The notes: generated by a model not told the origin, from the sequence alone. DNA of 40,266 bases from Streptomyces olivaceus (GCF_000721235.1 NZ_JOFH01000045.1:1-40266); one strand, 5' to 3'; counted from the first letter of the stretch, positions 18,656-26,859 are shown. Translations and numbers: made by a program.

Positions 18656-19042
18656 ATGAGTTCGCACCCCCCGCCGGGTCTACCGCACGTGGACGCCGTG
18701 ACACCCGCCGTGCTCGTGCTGCCGGGGCCCGTCTCCCGAGGGGAGACGCCCCGGCTCTGTGACGAGGTCCGCGCACTCCTCGGGACCACCCGGGCCGGGG
18801 TGGTGGTCTGCGACGTCGGCGGGCTGGGGCCGCCGGGACTCGCCGTCGTCGATCTGCTGGCCCGGCTGGAGCTGACCGCCCGGCGGGCCGGGGGCCGCAT
18901 CCGGTTGCGCGACCCCGACCCCGCCCTGCCCGCGCTGCTCGACCTAGTCGGCCTCCGCTTCGAGACGGAGCGGCAGGTCGAACAGCGGGAACCACCGCTT
19001 GGTGTCGAGGAAGCAGTGGAACCCGGTGATGCGGCCGTCTGA
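18656..19042 (+). CDS. STAS-like (anti-sigma-factor-antagonist fold) protein
   Basis: This 128-residue protein resembles a STAS domain: TPAVLVLPGPVSRGETP, then GVVVCDVGGLGPPGLAVVDLLARLELTARRAGGRIRL and a hydrophobic finish LPALLDLVGL. The usual phosphorylatable Ser after the Asp (D-x-S) is not clear here: DVGGLGPPG has Gly in its place, so switching by a kinase is doubtful. The last 33 codons (from 18944) overlap, on the opposite strand, the 3' end of the ECF sigma gene and are Glu/Val-rich. No strong ribosome-binding site precedes ATG 18656; GTG 18698 is an alternative. A link to regulation of the neighbouring sigma factor is possible but unproven. Confidence 0.68.
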   Translation: MSSHPPPGLPHVDAVTPAVLVLPGPVSRGETPRLCDEVRALLGTTRAGVVVCDVGGLGPPGLAVVDLLARLELTARRAGGRIRLRDPDPALPALLDLVGLRFETERQVEQREPPLGVEEAVEPGDAAV

Positions 19043-19939
19043 GATCTCCAGCACCTGGACCGCCCAGGGCGCGAAGCCGCCCGCCTCCGGGTCCGGCTTG
19101 TAGTGCGCGAAGGCCGGCAGTCCGTTGGCCTCCACCCGCCGCAGCCGGGAACCCGCGCACGCCGCGCCGAGCGTCGTCATGAAACCGGTGATGTCCGCCG
19201 GACCGGCCAGCCACAGGTCGAACGGCGGCATCGTCATGACCGCGTCCTCGTGCAGCAGCGCGGTCAGCGCCGTCATGTCGTACCCCTCGAAGGCCGCGAC
19301 GTAGCGCTCCAGGAGCTTCTGCTGCTCCTCGTCCAGCGGGTCGGACACCGCGGCGCCGTCGCCCCGGTCCGCCCGCTCCGCCAGCGTGGCGCGGGCCCGC
19401 TGCAGCGCGCTGTTGACCGACGCGACCGACGTGCCGAGCAGCTCGGCCACCTCGCTCGCCCGCCAGGCCAGCACCTCGCGCAGGATCAGCACCGCCCGCT
19501 GCTTGGGCGGCAGTTGCTGCAGGGCGGCCATGAAGGCGAGCCGCACGGACTCCTTGGCGACCGCGGCCTCGGCGGGGTCGGCGGTCGAGGGCAGCACCCG
19601 GGCGTCCGGCATCGGCTCCAGCCAGGTGTGGTCCGGGCGGGGGGAGAGGGCGGCCCGGGCCAGCGGTGTGGCCTCGGTGAGGTCCATCGGGCGGGCCCGC
19701 TTGTTGCCCGCGGACAGCATGTCCAGGCAGACGTTGGTCGCGATGCGGTAGAGCCAGGAGCGGAGACTGGAGCGGCCCTCGAACTTCTCGTAGCTCCGCC
19801 AGGCGCGGACCAGGGTGTCCTGCACCGCGTCCTCGGCCTCGAAGGAGGAGCCGAGCATCCGGTAGCAGTACCCCGTCAACTCGGTGCGGTGCTTCTCCAG
19901 CGCCGAGTCCAGCTCCGTCGTCGCGGTGCCGTTGGTCAT
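18944..19939 (-). CDS. ECF sigma factor with C-terminal SnoaL-like domain
   Basis: This is an RNA polymerase sigma-70 family ECF member of the long type that carries a SnoaL-like (NTF2-fold) C-terminal extension instead of a separate anti-sigma factor. In the 331-residue protein, region 2 is residues about 10-80 (LTGYCYRMLGSSFEAEDAVQDTL, LRSWLYRIATNVCLDML). A linker holds TWLEPMPD. Region 4 is about 140-200 (LQQLPPKQRAVLILREVLAW, VAELLGTSVASVNSALQRAR), and the SnoaL-like domain runs to the end (YVAAFEGYDMTALTALLHEDAVMTMPP). ATG 19939 was chosen, with GGTGG upstream; the longer reading to 19984 adds a basic, unlikely leader. Its target promoters are unknown. Confidence 0.9.
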   Translation of the reverse strand: MTNGTATTELDSALEKHRTELTGYCYRMLGSSFEAEDAVQDTLVRAWRSYEKFEGRSSLRSWLYRIATNVCLDMLSAGNKRARPMDLTEATPLARAALSPRPDHTWLEPMPDARVLPSTADPAEAAVAKESVRLAFMAALQQLPPKQRAVLILREVLAWRASEVAELLGTSVASVNSALQRARATLAERADRGDGAAVSDPLDEEQQKLLERYVAAFEGYDMTALTALLHEDAVMTMPPFDLWLAGPADITGFMTTLGAACAGSRLRRVEANGLPAFAHYKPDPEAGGFAPWAVQVLEISDGRITGFHCFLDTKRWFPLFDLPLRLEAEAD

Positions 19940-20152
19940 CGTCCACCCACCCCTGTGGCCGTCCCGTCGGGCGCGTCTTCGCACCCCGCACTTCGGAAGC
20001 TACCGCAGGCGACTGACAATGGCCTGTGCAGTCAAAAAGGGCGCAGGTCAGGGGCTCATGGTCGACCCCGCCCCGCCGCCCTCGGACTGGGCGACCCGCC
20101 CGGCCGGCCCTGCGCGGTCGGCCGAACGCGGCCCCGCGCCCCCGGCAGGGGG

Positions 20153-21487
20153 TCAGCGGGACAGGCCCAGCGTCCCCACCGGCGCGTCGTCCGCCCTGCG
20201 GCGGGCGGCCAGCGTGCCGGCCACCGTGATCGCCACGACCCCCAGCACCGCCAGCAGACCGACCCCGACCGTGCTCGCCCAGCCGCCGGAGTGGAAGGCC
20301 ACCGCGCCGACCGTGCTGCCCGCGCTGGAGCCGACGTAGTAGGCGGACTGGTACAGCGCCGCCGCCTGGGCGCGGCCGTGCTGGGCGGTCTTGCCGACCG
20401 CCGAGGAGGCCACCGCGTGCCCGGCGAAGAAGCCCGCCGTGATCAGCACCAGGCCCAGCAGGACCAGCGGCAGGAACGGCGCCAGGGTGAGCAGCAGACC
20501 CGCCGCCGTCGTACCGGCGCCCAGGTAGAACGTGCCGCGCCGGCCGAGCCGGCTCACCAGGCGGCCCGCCGTCGCCGAGGAGACCGTGCCGACCAGGTAC
20601 ACCAGGAAGATCGAGCCGATGAGCCCCTGCGGCAGCGAGAACGGTGCCTCGGACAGGCGGTAGCCGATCACCGTGTAGACGCCGCCGAAGACCGTCATGA
20701 ACAGTGCGCCGATCGCGTACAGGCGCCGCAGCAGCGGGTTGGCCAGGTGGTCGCGGACCGTGCCGGCCAGGACGCGCGGCCGCAGTGAGCCCGCCGTGAA
20801 GTGCGTCGGCGCCGGCAGCAGCATCCGGAAGGCCACCGCGCATCCGACCGCCACGAGGCCGATCACCCCGACGGCGACCCGCCAGCCCCACTCCTGGGCG
20901 ACCCAGCCGGTGATGATCCGGCCGCTCATGCCGCCCACGCTGTTGCCCGCCACGAACAGGCCGATCGCGGTGACCAGCGCCCGCGGGGTGACCTCCTCCG
21001 CGAGGTACGCCGTCGCCGAGGCCGGCAGCCCGGCCAGCGCCGCGCCCTGCACCGCCCGCAGGGCGACCAGCACCGGCAGCGACGGCGCGAAGGGCACCAG
21101 CAGCCCGACGGTCACCGCGACCGCCAGCGACGCCGTCATGACCGTACGCCGTCCGAAGCGCTCCGAGAGCGCGCTCATCGGCAGCACGAACACCGCGAGG
21201 CCACCGGTCGCCGCGGCCACCGTCCAGCTCGCGTCGCCCGCCGTCCCGCCCAGGTCGCCCGAGATCAGCGGCAGCAGGGCCTGGGTGGAGTAGAGGAGCG
21301 CGAAGGTCGCGACGCCCGCCAGGAACAGCGCGAGACTCATCCGGCGGTAGCCGGGGCCGCCCGGCGCCATGCGCGAGTCGGGGGGCTCGGGAGACTCGGG
21401 GGACTCCGCGGCCTCGGGGACGTCGGGGACGGAGGCGGCGGATGCGGCGTCCACGACCGTGGACGCCCCGGTATCGGCGGGAGTCAT
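20153..21487 (-). CDS. MFS transporter, probable drug/metabolite exporter
   Basis: This major facilitator of 444 residues resembles the YnfM/arabinose-efflux-like group. After a 48-residue acidic and Pro/Ser-rich leader, 12 membrane segments follow, with the motif-A-like LSERFGRRTVM and, in the second half, RLVSRLGRRGTFYLG. It is divergent from a LysR regulator gene with 63 bases between the starts, the standard arrangement for a transporter controlled by its neighbour. The substrate is unknown. Confidence 0.87.
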   Translation of the reverse strand: MTPADTGASTVVDAASAASVPDVPEAAESPESPEPPDSRMAPGGPGYRRMSLALFLAGVATFALLYSTQALLPLISGDLGGTAGDASWTVAAATGGLAVFVLPMSALSERFGRRTVMTASLAVAVTVGLLVPFAPSLPVLVALRAVQGAALAGLPASATAYLAEEVTPRALVTAIGLFVAGNSVGGMSGRIITGWVAQEWGWRVAVGVIGLVAVGCAVAFRMLLPAPTHFTAGSLRPRVLAGTVRDHLANPLLRRLYAIGALFMTVFGGVYTVIGYRLSEAPFSLPQGLIGSIFLVYLVGTVSSATAGRLVSRLGRRGTFYLGAGTTAAGLLLTLAPFLPLVLLGLVLITAGFFAGHAVASSAVGKTAQHGRAQAAALYQSAYYVGSSAGSTVGAVAFHSGGWASTVGVGLLAVLGVVAITVAGTLAARRRADDAPVGTLGLSR

Positions 21488-21519
21488 GCGTCGAAGGTAC
21501 GGAGCCCCTTACTCATCCG

Positions 21520-21540
21520 TCCAATGCATGGAATGGCCAT
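21520..21540. promoter_or_regulatory. Candidate LysR binding region
   Basis: The 63-base gap between the divergent MFS and LysR genes contains TCCA-N5-TGGA (21520-21532) followed directly by the palindrome ATGGCCAT (21533-21540). LysR regulators usually bind dyads in such gaps. The evidence is positional only. Confidence 0.35.
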
Positions 21541-21550
21541 AATCGTTCCC

Positions 21551-22504
21551 ATGGTGCATCAGTCGAGTTCACGGCCCCGTCTGTCATCGTCCGGTGACAC
21601 GGAAGACATCGTCGCGCTGCTCGCGCCCCGGCTCGCGCACTTCGCCGGCGTGGCCCGCACCGAGCACGTCACCCGGGCCGCGCAGGAGATGAACGTCCCC
21701 CAGTCCACCCTCTCGCGTGCCCTGGTCCGCCTGGAGGAGGACCTCGGCGTCGGCCTCTTCGTGCGCCGCGGCCGGACCCTGGCGCTGACCGTTGCCGGAC
21801 GCACCTTCCTCCGCTCCGTGGAACGCGCCCTCGCCGAGGTCGAGCGGGCCGCCGACGAGGTCCGCGCGGACGCCGACCCCGCCACCGGCAAGGTCGCCTT
21901 CGGGTTCCTGCACACCATGGGCGCCGAAACCGTTCCGGGCCTGCTGCACGCCTTCCGCGCCGACCACCCCCGCGTCCGCTTCAGCCTCGTCCAGAACTAC
22001 GGCGAGGCCATGCTGGAGCGCCTGCGCGCCGGCGAACTCGACCTCTGCCTCACCTCCCCCGTGCCCGACGCCCCCGACCTGGTCGCCCGCCGGCTCGACG
22101 AGCAGAAGCTGCGCCTGGTCGTCCCGGCCGACCACGCCCTGGCCGGGCGCAGACGCGTCCGCCTCGCCGAGACCGCCGACGAGAACTTCGTGACCCTGGA
22201 GCCTGGCTACGGGCTGCGCCGCATCACCGACGACCTGTGCCGGGAGGCCGGCTTCCGGCCCCGGGTGGCCTTCGAGGGCGAGGAGGCGGAGACCCTGCGC
22301 GGCCTGGTCGCGGCGGGGCTCGGCGTCGCCCTGCTGCCCCCGCCGGCCGTGCCCCGCCCCGGCGTGGTCGAGCTGGCGGTCACCGCCCCGCGCGCGGCCC
22401 GGGAGATCGGCGTCGCCTGGCTCGCGGGGCGCACGGACACGCCGCCCGTCGCGGCGTTCAAGAGGTTCCTGCTGTCGAAGCGGGGGAAGCTGCTGCCCTC
22501 TTGA
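21551..22504 (+). CDS. LysR-family transcriptional regulator
   Basis: This is a LysR-type regulator, 317 residues from ATG 21551. The winged helix-turn-helix spans about residues 25-85 (LAHFAGVARTEHVTRAAQEM, VPQSTLSRALVRLEEDLGVGLFVR). The effector-binding domain follows (GKVAFGFLHTMGAETVPGLLHAF and the LDLCLTSP motif). It is divergent from an MFS exporter gene, its most likely target, and probably controls its own promoter in the shared 63-base region. An in-frame ATG upstream (21524) would overlap the putative operator and is less likely. Confidence 0.9.
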   Translation: MVHQSSSRPRLSSSGDTEDIVALLAPRLAHFAGVARTEHVTRAAQEMNVPQSTLSRALVRLEEDLGVGLFVRRGRTLALTVAGRTFLRSVERALAEVERAADEVRADADPATGKVAFGFLHTMGAETVPGLLHAFRADHPRVRFSLVQNYGEAMLERLRAGELDLCLTSPVPDAPDLVARRLDEQKLRLVVPADHALAGRRRVRLAETADENFVTLEPGYGLRRITDDLCREAGFRPRVAFEGEEAETLRGLVAAGLGVALLPPPAVPRPGVVELAVTAPRAAREIGVAWLAGRTDTPPVAAFKRFLLSKRGKLLPS

Positions 22505-22557
22505 CTTTCGGGTGCCGAGCCGGAACCGCGCGGGGCGTGGGGCGCGTCTAGGGGGGC

Positions 22558-23097
22558 GTGCAGCGTCATGGGTTCTTCGGCGGCAGCGCCGCGCTCCGCA
22601 TCCGTGCGACGGGAAGTGTGCTCCTGGTCGTGCATCTCGTCTTCGTCGCCTGGTACACGCTGCGGCCGCTGGACGTTCCCTGGGTGCTGCCGCCCAATAC
22701 GCAGCCGTTCGCCGGGATCCGCGCCGACCTGGCGCTGGGCTGGCCCGAGGCGGCCCGGTCGCTCGGCGGGTCGCTGGCCCTGCTGGCGCCGCTCGGGGTC
22801 CTGCTGCCGATGGCCGGCGGGCGGCCGGCCGCCTCGCCGCTGGTCTCCCTGCTGCGCACCCTCGCCGCCGCCGTCCTGCTGTCGCTGGGCATCGAGCTGC
22901 TCCAGACCGGCGTCCCTGGGCAGGTCGTCGACGTCGACTCGCTGCTGCTGAACACGGTGGGCGTGGCCGTCGCGCACCTCGCCGTCGTCCCCGCCGGCCG
23001 GGCCCGGCTCCACCGGAAGTACCGGCAGGACGTCCTCCGGGAGGAGCCCGCTCAGGGACGAACCCCGACGATTACCAGGGTCGGAGTAGCTCCGTAG
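22558..23097 (+). CDS. VanZ-like membrane protein
   Basis: This small integral membrane protein of 179 residues has four hydrophobic segments and VanZ-family features: WYTLRPLD after the first segment, LLAPLGVLLPM, and SLGIELLQTGVPGQVVDVDSLLLNTVGVAVAH. VanZ relatives affect teicoplanin sensitivity in enterococci, but most members have no known function. The start is GTG 22558, preceded closely by GGGGGG. The C-terminal 35 residues are hydrophilic and basic. Confidence 0.8.
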   Translation: MQRHGFFGGSAALRIRATGSVLLVVHLVFVAWYTLRPLDVPWVLPPNTQPFAGIRADLALGWPEAARSLGGSLALLAPLGVLLPMAGGRPAASPLVSLLRTLAAAVLLSLGIELLQTGVPGQVVDVDSLLLNTVGVAVAHLAVVPAGRARLHRKYRQDVLREEPAQGRTPTITRVGVAP

Positions 23098-23192
23098 GGC
23101 GGCGTAATGTCCGGCTCATCCGCTTAGCGTGGAGGGCAGATGAAGGGGAAGCCGAACGGCAGCCCCACCCACACGCTCACGAAGGAGCCGCG

Positions 23193-23396
23193 ATGTCCAG
23201 CCTCGCCCGCCCCACCCACGGCCGCATGATCGGCGGAGTGTGCGCCGCGCTGGCCCGGCGCTTCGGCACCTCCGCCGGCACGATGCGGGTGATCTTCCTG
23301 GTCTCCTGCCTGCTGCCCGGCCCCCAGTTCCTGCTCTACCTGGCCCTGTGGATCCTGCTCCCGTCCGAGGAGAAGGCGGCCCGCACGGCCTGGTGA
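23193..23396 (+). CDS. Small PspC-domain membrane protein
   Basis: This 67-residue protein consists almost wholly of a PspC domain: LARPTHGRMIGGVCAALARRF, then a hydrophobic span (VIFLVSCLLPGPQFLLYLALWILLP) and a short charged tail. Stand-alone PspC proteins in actinobacteria are linked to envelope stress, although no PspA partner is visible here. GAAGGAG lies 6 bases before the ATG. A long terminator follows directly. Confidence 0.87.
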   Translation: MSSLARPTHGRMIGGVCAALARRFGTSAGTMRVIFLVSCLLPGPQFLLYLALWILLPSEEKAARTAW

Positions 23397-23420
23397 CACC
23401 CGTACCTCTCCCTCTGGTAC

Positions 23421-23463
23421 GCCGATGGGGCGCACCCGGCGACACCGGGTGCGCCCCATCGGC
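23421..23463. terminator. Strong bidirectional terminator
   Basis: Arms 23421-23439 and 23445-23463 are perfectly complementary over 19 bases with a 5-base loop. It separates the convergent PspC gene and the secreted-protein gene, and can serve both. Confidence 0.88.
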
Positions 23464-23486
23464 GCGTGGGGGAGGGAGAGGCGGGC

Positions 23487-23855
23487 TCAGCCGCCTAGCG
23501 GGAGGCCGTTGACGCCCAGGCCCTGGGTGGGCAGGCCCTGCGTGGGCAGGCCGCCGAGCAGCTTGGCGGCCGGCTCGGTCGGGCCCTCGTTGAGCTGCTC
23601 GGCGACCAACTCCTCGACGACCGGCTGGGCGGCGGTCAGGCCCGTGTGCGAGATGCGGCGGCCCTGCTCCAGCACGTTGCCCGCGCCGGGCGCCACCTGG
23701 GAGACCGTCTCCGCGGGGACCGCGCCTACGACGGAGTCCACCGTCTGCGCGGTGTCGGGGAGCTGGGGGGCCGCGGAGGCCGCGCCGGCACCGGCGGCGG
23801 CGAAGGCGGCGCCGAGTGCGGCGACACCGAGGGTCTTGGCAGCAGACTGCTTCAT
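23487..23855 (-). CDS. Small secreted protein, unknown function
   Basis: This 122-residue protein begins with a clear Sec signal peptide (MKQSAAKTLGVAALGAAFAAAGAGAASA, probable cut after ASA). The mature chain is Ala/Val/Gln-rich with amphipathic stretches and ends in a GLPTQGLPTQGLGVNGLPLGG-like Gly/Leu/Pro repeat tail. I recognise no domain. Another small secreted protein of similar character is encoded at 31262. ATG 23855 was chosen because it gives the signal peptide; the upstream extension is not signal-like. Confidence 0.78.
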   Translation of the reverse strand: MKQSAAKTLGVAALGAAFAAAGAGAASAAPQLPDTAQTVDSVVGAVPAETVSQVAPGAGNVLEQGRRISHTGLTAAQPVVEELVAEQLNEGPTEPAAKLLGGLPTQGLPTQGLGVNGLPLGG

Positions 23856-23995
23856 GGAAATGCGTCCTCGTAATGGGGAGACGGGGATGTGAGCGGTGGT
23901 CGACCGTAAACACGCCCTACCCCTTGCGGCAAACATCGAAATGCGGACGAATGGTGAATGCCGATCCGCGTTTCCGTTTCGCCGTCAAGCCGCAC

Positions 23996-25219
23996 TCACT
24001 CCGTGCTGCTTGCATCGTTGCTGGTGGGAGCCGTCTGCTGGAACAGCCATTCGGATTTTAGTTCCGCATAACCGGGCTTGATCACGTCATTGATCATGGC
24101 GAGTCGTTCATCGAAAGGGATGAACGCTGATTTCATCGCATTGACGGAGAACCACTGCATGTCGTCGAGCGTGTAACCGAACGCCTCGACAAGGTGCTCG
24201 AATTCCCGGCTCATGCTGGTGTGGGACATAAGACGATTGTCCGTGTTCACCGTGGCCCGGAAGTGCAGCCGGCGCAGCAGCCCGATGGGGTGCTCCGCAT
24301 AGGAGTCCGCGGCGCCGGTCTGGAGGTTGGAACTGGGGCACAGCTCCAGCGGGATCCGCTTGTCCCGCACGTACGACGCGAGTCGTCCGAGCTCTACCGT
24401 GCCGTCCTCGTGGACCCGGATGTCGTCGATGATGCGCACCCCGTGCCCGAGCCGGTCGGCGCCGCACCACTGCAGGGCCTGCCAGATGGACGGCAGCCCG
24501 AAGGCCTCCCCGGCGTGGATCGTGAAGTGGTTGTTCTCCCGCTTCAGGTACTCGAAGGCGTCCAGGTGCCGGGTGGGCGGGTATCCGGCCTCGGCGCCCG
24601 CGATGTCGAAGCCGACCACGCCGAGGTCGCGGTAGCGGTTGGCCAGCTCGGCGATCTCCAGGGAGCGGGCGGCGTGCCGCATGGCGGTGAGCAGGGCGCC
24701 GACCCGGATGCGGTGGCCGCTGTCCCGGGCGCGCCGCTCGCCCTCCCGGAAGCCCTCGTTGACGGCCTCGACGACCTCTTCGAGGGTGAGCCCCTTGTCG
24801 AGGTGCTGCTCGGGGGCGTACCGCACCTCGGCGTAGACGACGCCGTCCTCGGCGAGGTCCTCGGCGCACTCGGCGGCGACCCGGACCAGCGCGTCACGGG
24901 TCTGCATGACGCCGACGGTGTGGGAGAAGGTCTCCAGGTAGCGCTCCAGCGACCCGGAGTCCGCGGCCTGCCGGAACCAGGCGCCGAGCCGGTCGGCGTC
25001 GGTCTCGGGCAGGTCCGCCCAGCCGGTCTCGCGGGCGAGTTCGACGACGGTCCCGGGCCGCAGTCCGCCGTCGAGGTGGTCGTGCAGCAGGACCTTCGGC
25101 GCCCGGCGGATCCGGTCCGGCGTCACGGTCCTCTCCGGCCCCGCGGTCCTCTCCGGCGTCGCGGTCCTCGCGGTGTTCGTCGGGGTGCTCCGGCTCGTCG
25201 TCTCCGCACGGCTCGTCAT
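23996..25219 (-). CDS. add: Adenosine deaminase
   Basis: It converts adenosine and deoxyadenosine to inosine and deoxyinosine. The 407-residue reading has all active-site motifs: HDHLDGG at 46-52 (zinc ligands), HAGE at 235-238 (zinc His and catalytic Glu), GHG at 258-260 and NTDNR at 325-329 (Asp ligand). The start is uncertain. ATG 25219 gives a 35-residue Thr/Pro/Arg-rich lead with short DNA repeats and no close ribosome-binding site. GTG 25126 has GGAG six bases upstream and gives a normal 376-residue enzyme. The nucleoside operator CTACGCGCGTAG lies 16 bases upstream of the ATG. The last 80 or so codons (24000-24240) are noticeably less GC-rich than the rest. Confidence 0.94.
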   Translation of the reverse strand: MTSRAETTSRSTPTNTARTATPERTAGPERTVTPDRIRRAPKVLLHDHLDGGLRPGTVVELARETGWADLPETDADRLGAWFRQAADSGSLERYLETFSHTVGVMQTRDALVRVAAECAEDLAEDGVVYAEVRYAPEQHLDKGLTLEEVVEAVNEGFREGERRARDSGHRIRVGALLTAMRHAARSLEIAELANRYRDLGVVGFDIAGAEAGYPPTRHLDAFEYLKRENNHFTIHAGEAFGLPSIWQALQWCGADRLGHGVRIIDDIRVHEDGTVELGRLASYVRDKRIPLELCPSSNLQTGAADSYAEHPIGLLRRLHFRATVNTDNRLMSHTSMSREFEHLVEAFGYTLDDMQWFSVNAMKSAFIPFDERLAMINDVIKPGYAELKSEWLFQQTAPTSNDASSTE

Positions 25220-25235
25220 GTCCGCACTCTAACTC

Positions 25236-25247
25236 CTACGCGCGTAG
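25236..25247. promoter_or_regulatory. Nucleoside-regulon operator candidate, copy 4 (CTACGCGCGTAG)
   Basis: This is an exact copy of the palindrome upstream of add, more than 20 kb from copy 3. It lies in the 174-base region shared with the divergent alpha/beta-hydrolase-fold gene at 25394, but next to add. It supports a regulon rather than a local repeat. Confidence 0.78.
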
Positions 25248-25393
25248 AACGCGGGGTGATCGGACGAACCCGGCCCCCGGGGAAACGGCGGTGCGGGCGC
25301 GCGCGAGTGCCGCGCGGTGTACGCATCCGCCGATATGTAACGGTGATTGCGCGGACAGGTGGCGTACACCCGGTCTTCTGAGAATGTTCTGCC

Positions 25394-26155
25394 ATGGCAC
25401 AGCAAGCGACGCCGGTCCGTCGGGCCCGGCTGGGGCGAACGCTCGGTCCGGAGAGAACGGCGGTGAGCGGCGTGGTGCTGCTGCTCCCCGGCGGCGACGA
25501 GGTGTCCGGCCGCAGACCGTCGCCCCTGCTGGCGACCGGGTCCGTACGGGTGCTGGGGCGCCGGCTGGCGCGCGCGGGGCGGGACGAGGGGCTGGCGACG
25601 CATGTCGTGCACTACCGCTACCGAGGCTGGAACGGCTCGGAGGCGCACCTCGCCCGGGACGCCGAATGGGCCGCCGACGAGGCGGTACGGCGCTACGGCG
25701 ACGTGCCCGTCTGCCTGGCCGGCACCGGCATGGGCGGGCGGGCCGCGCTGCGGGCGGCCGGACACGAGGCCGTCAGTTCGGTGCTGGCGATCGCCCCCTG
25801 GCTGCCGGAGGACGACATGGCCGCGCCGCCCGAACCGGTGAAGCAGCTCGCCGGGCGGCAGGTGCTGATCGTGCACGGCACGAACGACGAGCGCAGCGAC
25901 CCGGAGCTGTCGTTCCGGCTGGCGGCGCGGGCGAAGAAGGCGAACCGCGCCGTGTGCCGCTTCGAGGTGCACTCGGACGGGCACGGGTTACGGCAGTACC
26001 GGGAGGAAGTCGCCGCGCTGGCCGAGGACTTCGTGATGGGCGCGCTGTTCGGTCAGTCCTTCTCGCGCCCGGTGGAGGACGCGCTGGCCGCTCCGCCGCC
26101 GCTGGGACTGCGGATGCCGCTGGCGGCGGGGTTCGGGAAGTCGCTGCGGAGGTAG
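25394..26155 (+). CDS. Alpha/beta-hydrolase-fold protein without nucleophile Ser; contains a TTA codon
   Basis: This 253-residue protein has the order of an alpha/beta hydrolase: strand GVVLLLPGG (26-34), HVVHYRYRGWNG (70-81), the nucleophile-elbow region CLAGTGMGGRAAL (107-119), VLIVHGTNDERSD with the acid and SDGHG with the His. At the elbow the G-x-S-x-G motif reads G-T-G-M-G, so Gly112 replaces the nucleophilic Ser and normal esterase chemistry is not expected. A TTA leucine codon at 25988-25990, right after the motif His, would make translation depend on the bldA tRNA in Streptomyces. The gene is divergent from add. A binding or regulatory role, or a different nucleophile, is possible. 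Confidence 0.78.
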   Translation: MAQQATPVRRARLGRTLGPERTAVSGVVLLLPGGDEVSGRRPSPLLATGSVRVLGRRLARAGRDEGLATHVVHYRYRGWNGSEAHLARDAEWAADEAVRRYGDVPVCLAGTGMGGRAALRAAGHEAVSSVLAIAPWLPEDDMAAPPEPVKQLAGRQVLIVHGTNDERSDPELSFRLAARAKKANRAVCRFEVHSDGHGLRQYREEVAALAEDFVMGALFGQSFSRPVEDALAAPPPLGLRMPLAAGFGKSLRR

Positions 26156-26156
26156 C

Positions 26157-26188
26157 GCCCGCCTCCGGGCCGGGCGGCCGGGAGGCGG
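26157..26188. terminator. Hairpin between convergent genes
   Basis: CCCGCCTCC (26157-26165) pairs with GGAGGCGGG (26180-26188), with an inner GGCC/GGCC pairing. It starts two bases after the hydrolase-fold gene stop and precedes the convergent lipoprotein gene end. Confidence 0.75.
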
Positions 26189-26229
26189 GGGAGAACCAGG
26201 GCCCCGGGCCGGAGCCGCGGCGGCGGGTG

Positions 26230-26859
26230 TCAGCCGCCCCCGACCCGGCGGGACGGCGGTTCGTTGCTGCCGGGGCGGGCCCGGACCTCGTCCGTGCAGG
26301 TGTAGCGGCGCGCGGAGGAGTCGGCGGGACCGGCCAGGACGACCGAGCCGTCGCCCTCCGCCGCGGCCGAGTCGGACAGGGTGCAGACGACCTGGGCGAG
26401 GGCGTACGAGGTGAGGTCCTCGGGCGCGGTGTCCAGGCGCAGCGTCTCCTCGGGGTCGCCGGCGCGCGGCCCCGTCACGGCGACCCGCTGCCGTACGTCC
26501 GTGGTGTACCCGGACTCCTTCTCGGCGCCCGACGGCGGCTGGGCGAGCTGGTCGACCAGCCCCTGTGCCACCAGCACCCGCCGCCCGGAGTCGGAGGCGC
26601 CGTCCGGCACCCGCACCGTGCGGTCCACGGCCACCAGCGACGAGCCGCACAGCAGGAACACCTGCGCCGGCACCCCGGGCACGGTCCGCGCCGACGCGTC
26701 CGGCTCGGCGAGCGAGCAGCGCACCCGCGAGGGAGCGGGACCGAAGTCCGTGGGCACCTCCGTGGGACGGATGCCGCACCCGGCGAGCAGCGCGAGCAGC
26801 GCCGTCAGCGCCGCCGGCACCGCGAACCGGGGGAGTGCCGGCAGGCGGCGTACGGTCAT
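26230..26859 (-). CDS. AfsQ-operon lipoprotein
   Basis: This 209-residue lipoprotein has the signal MTVRRLPALPRFAVP..., lipobox LLAGC and lipidated Cys28. The mature chain has several Cys residues (CSLAEPD, LLCGSS, VVCTLSD, RYTCTD) that may form disulfides. No enzymatic domain is recognised. Its ATG overlaps the afsQ2 stop by one base (TGATG), so it is the third cistron of the afsQ1-afsQ2 operon. In two-component operons such a lipoprotein often modulates signal sensing by the histidine kinase; here that is inference. Confidence 0.85.
   Translation of the reverse strand: MTVRRLPALPRFAVPAALTALLALLAGCGIRPTEVPTDFGPAPSRVRCSLAEPDASARTVPGVPAQVFLLCGSSLVAVDRTVRVPDGASDSGRRVLVAQGLVDQLAQPPSGAEKESGYTTDVRQRVAVTGPRAGDPEETLRLDTAPEDLTSYALAQVVCTLSDSAAAEGDGSVVLAGPADSSARRYTCTDEVRARPGSNEPPSRRVGGG

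Noticed and set aside
18518..18667. N-terminal extension of the AEC transporter
   Set aside because: Fifty Arg/Pro-rich residues before a well-placed GTG with GGAGG; not family-like.
19103..20788. 561-codon plus-strand frame opposite the sigma and MFS genes
   Set aside because: Spans two clear minus-strand genes and is Arg/Gly/Gln/Ala low-complexity.
25317..25369. Inverted repeat GTGTACGC...GCGTACAC between add and the hydrolase-fold gene
   Set aside because: The arms are 8 bases and separated by 37 bases; no second copy elsewhere, so no support as an operator.
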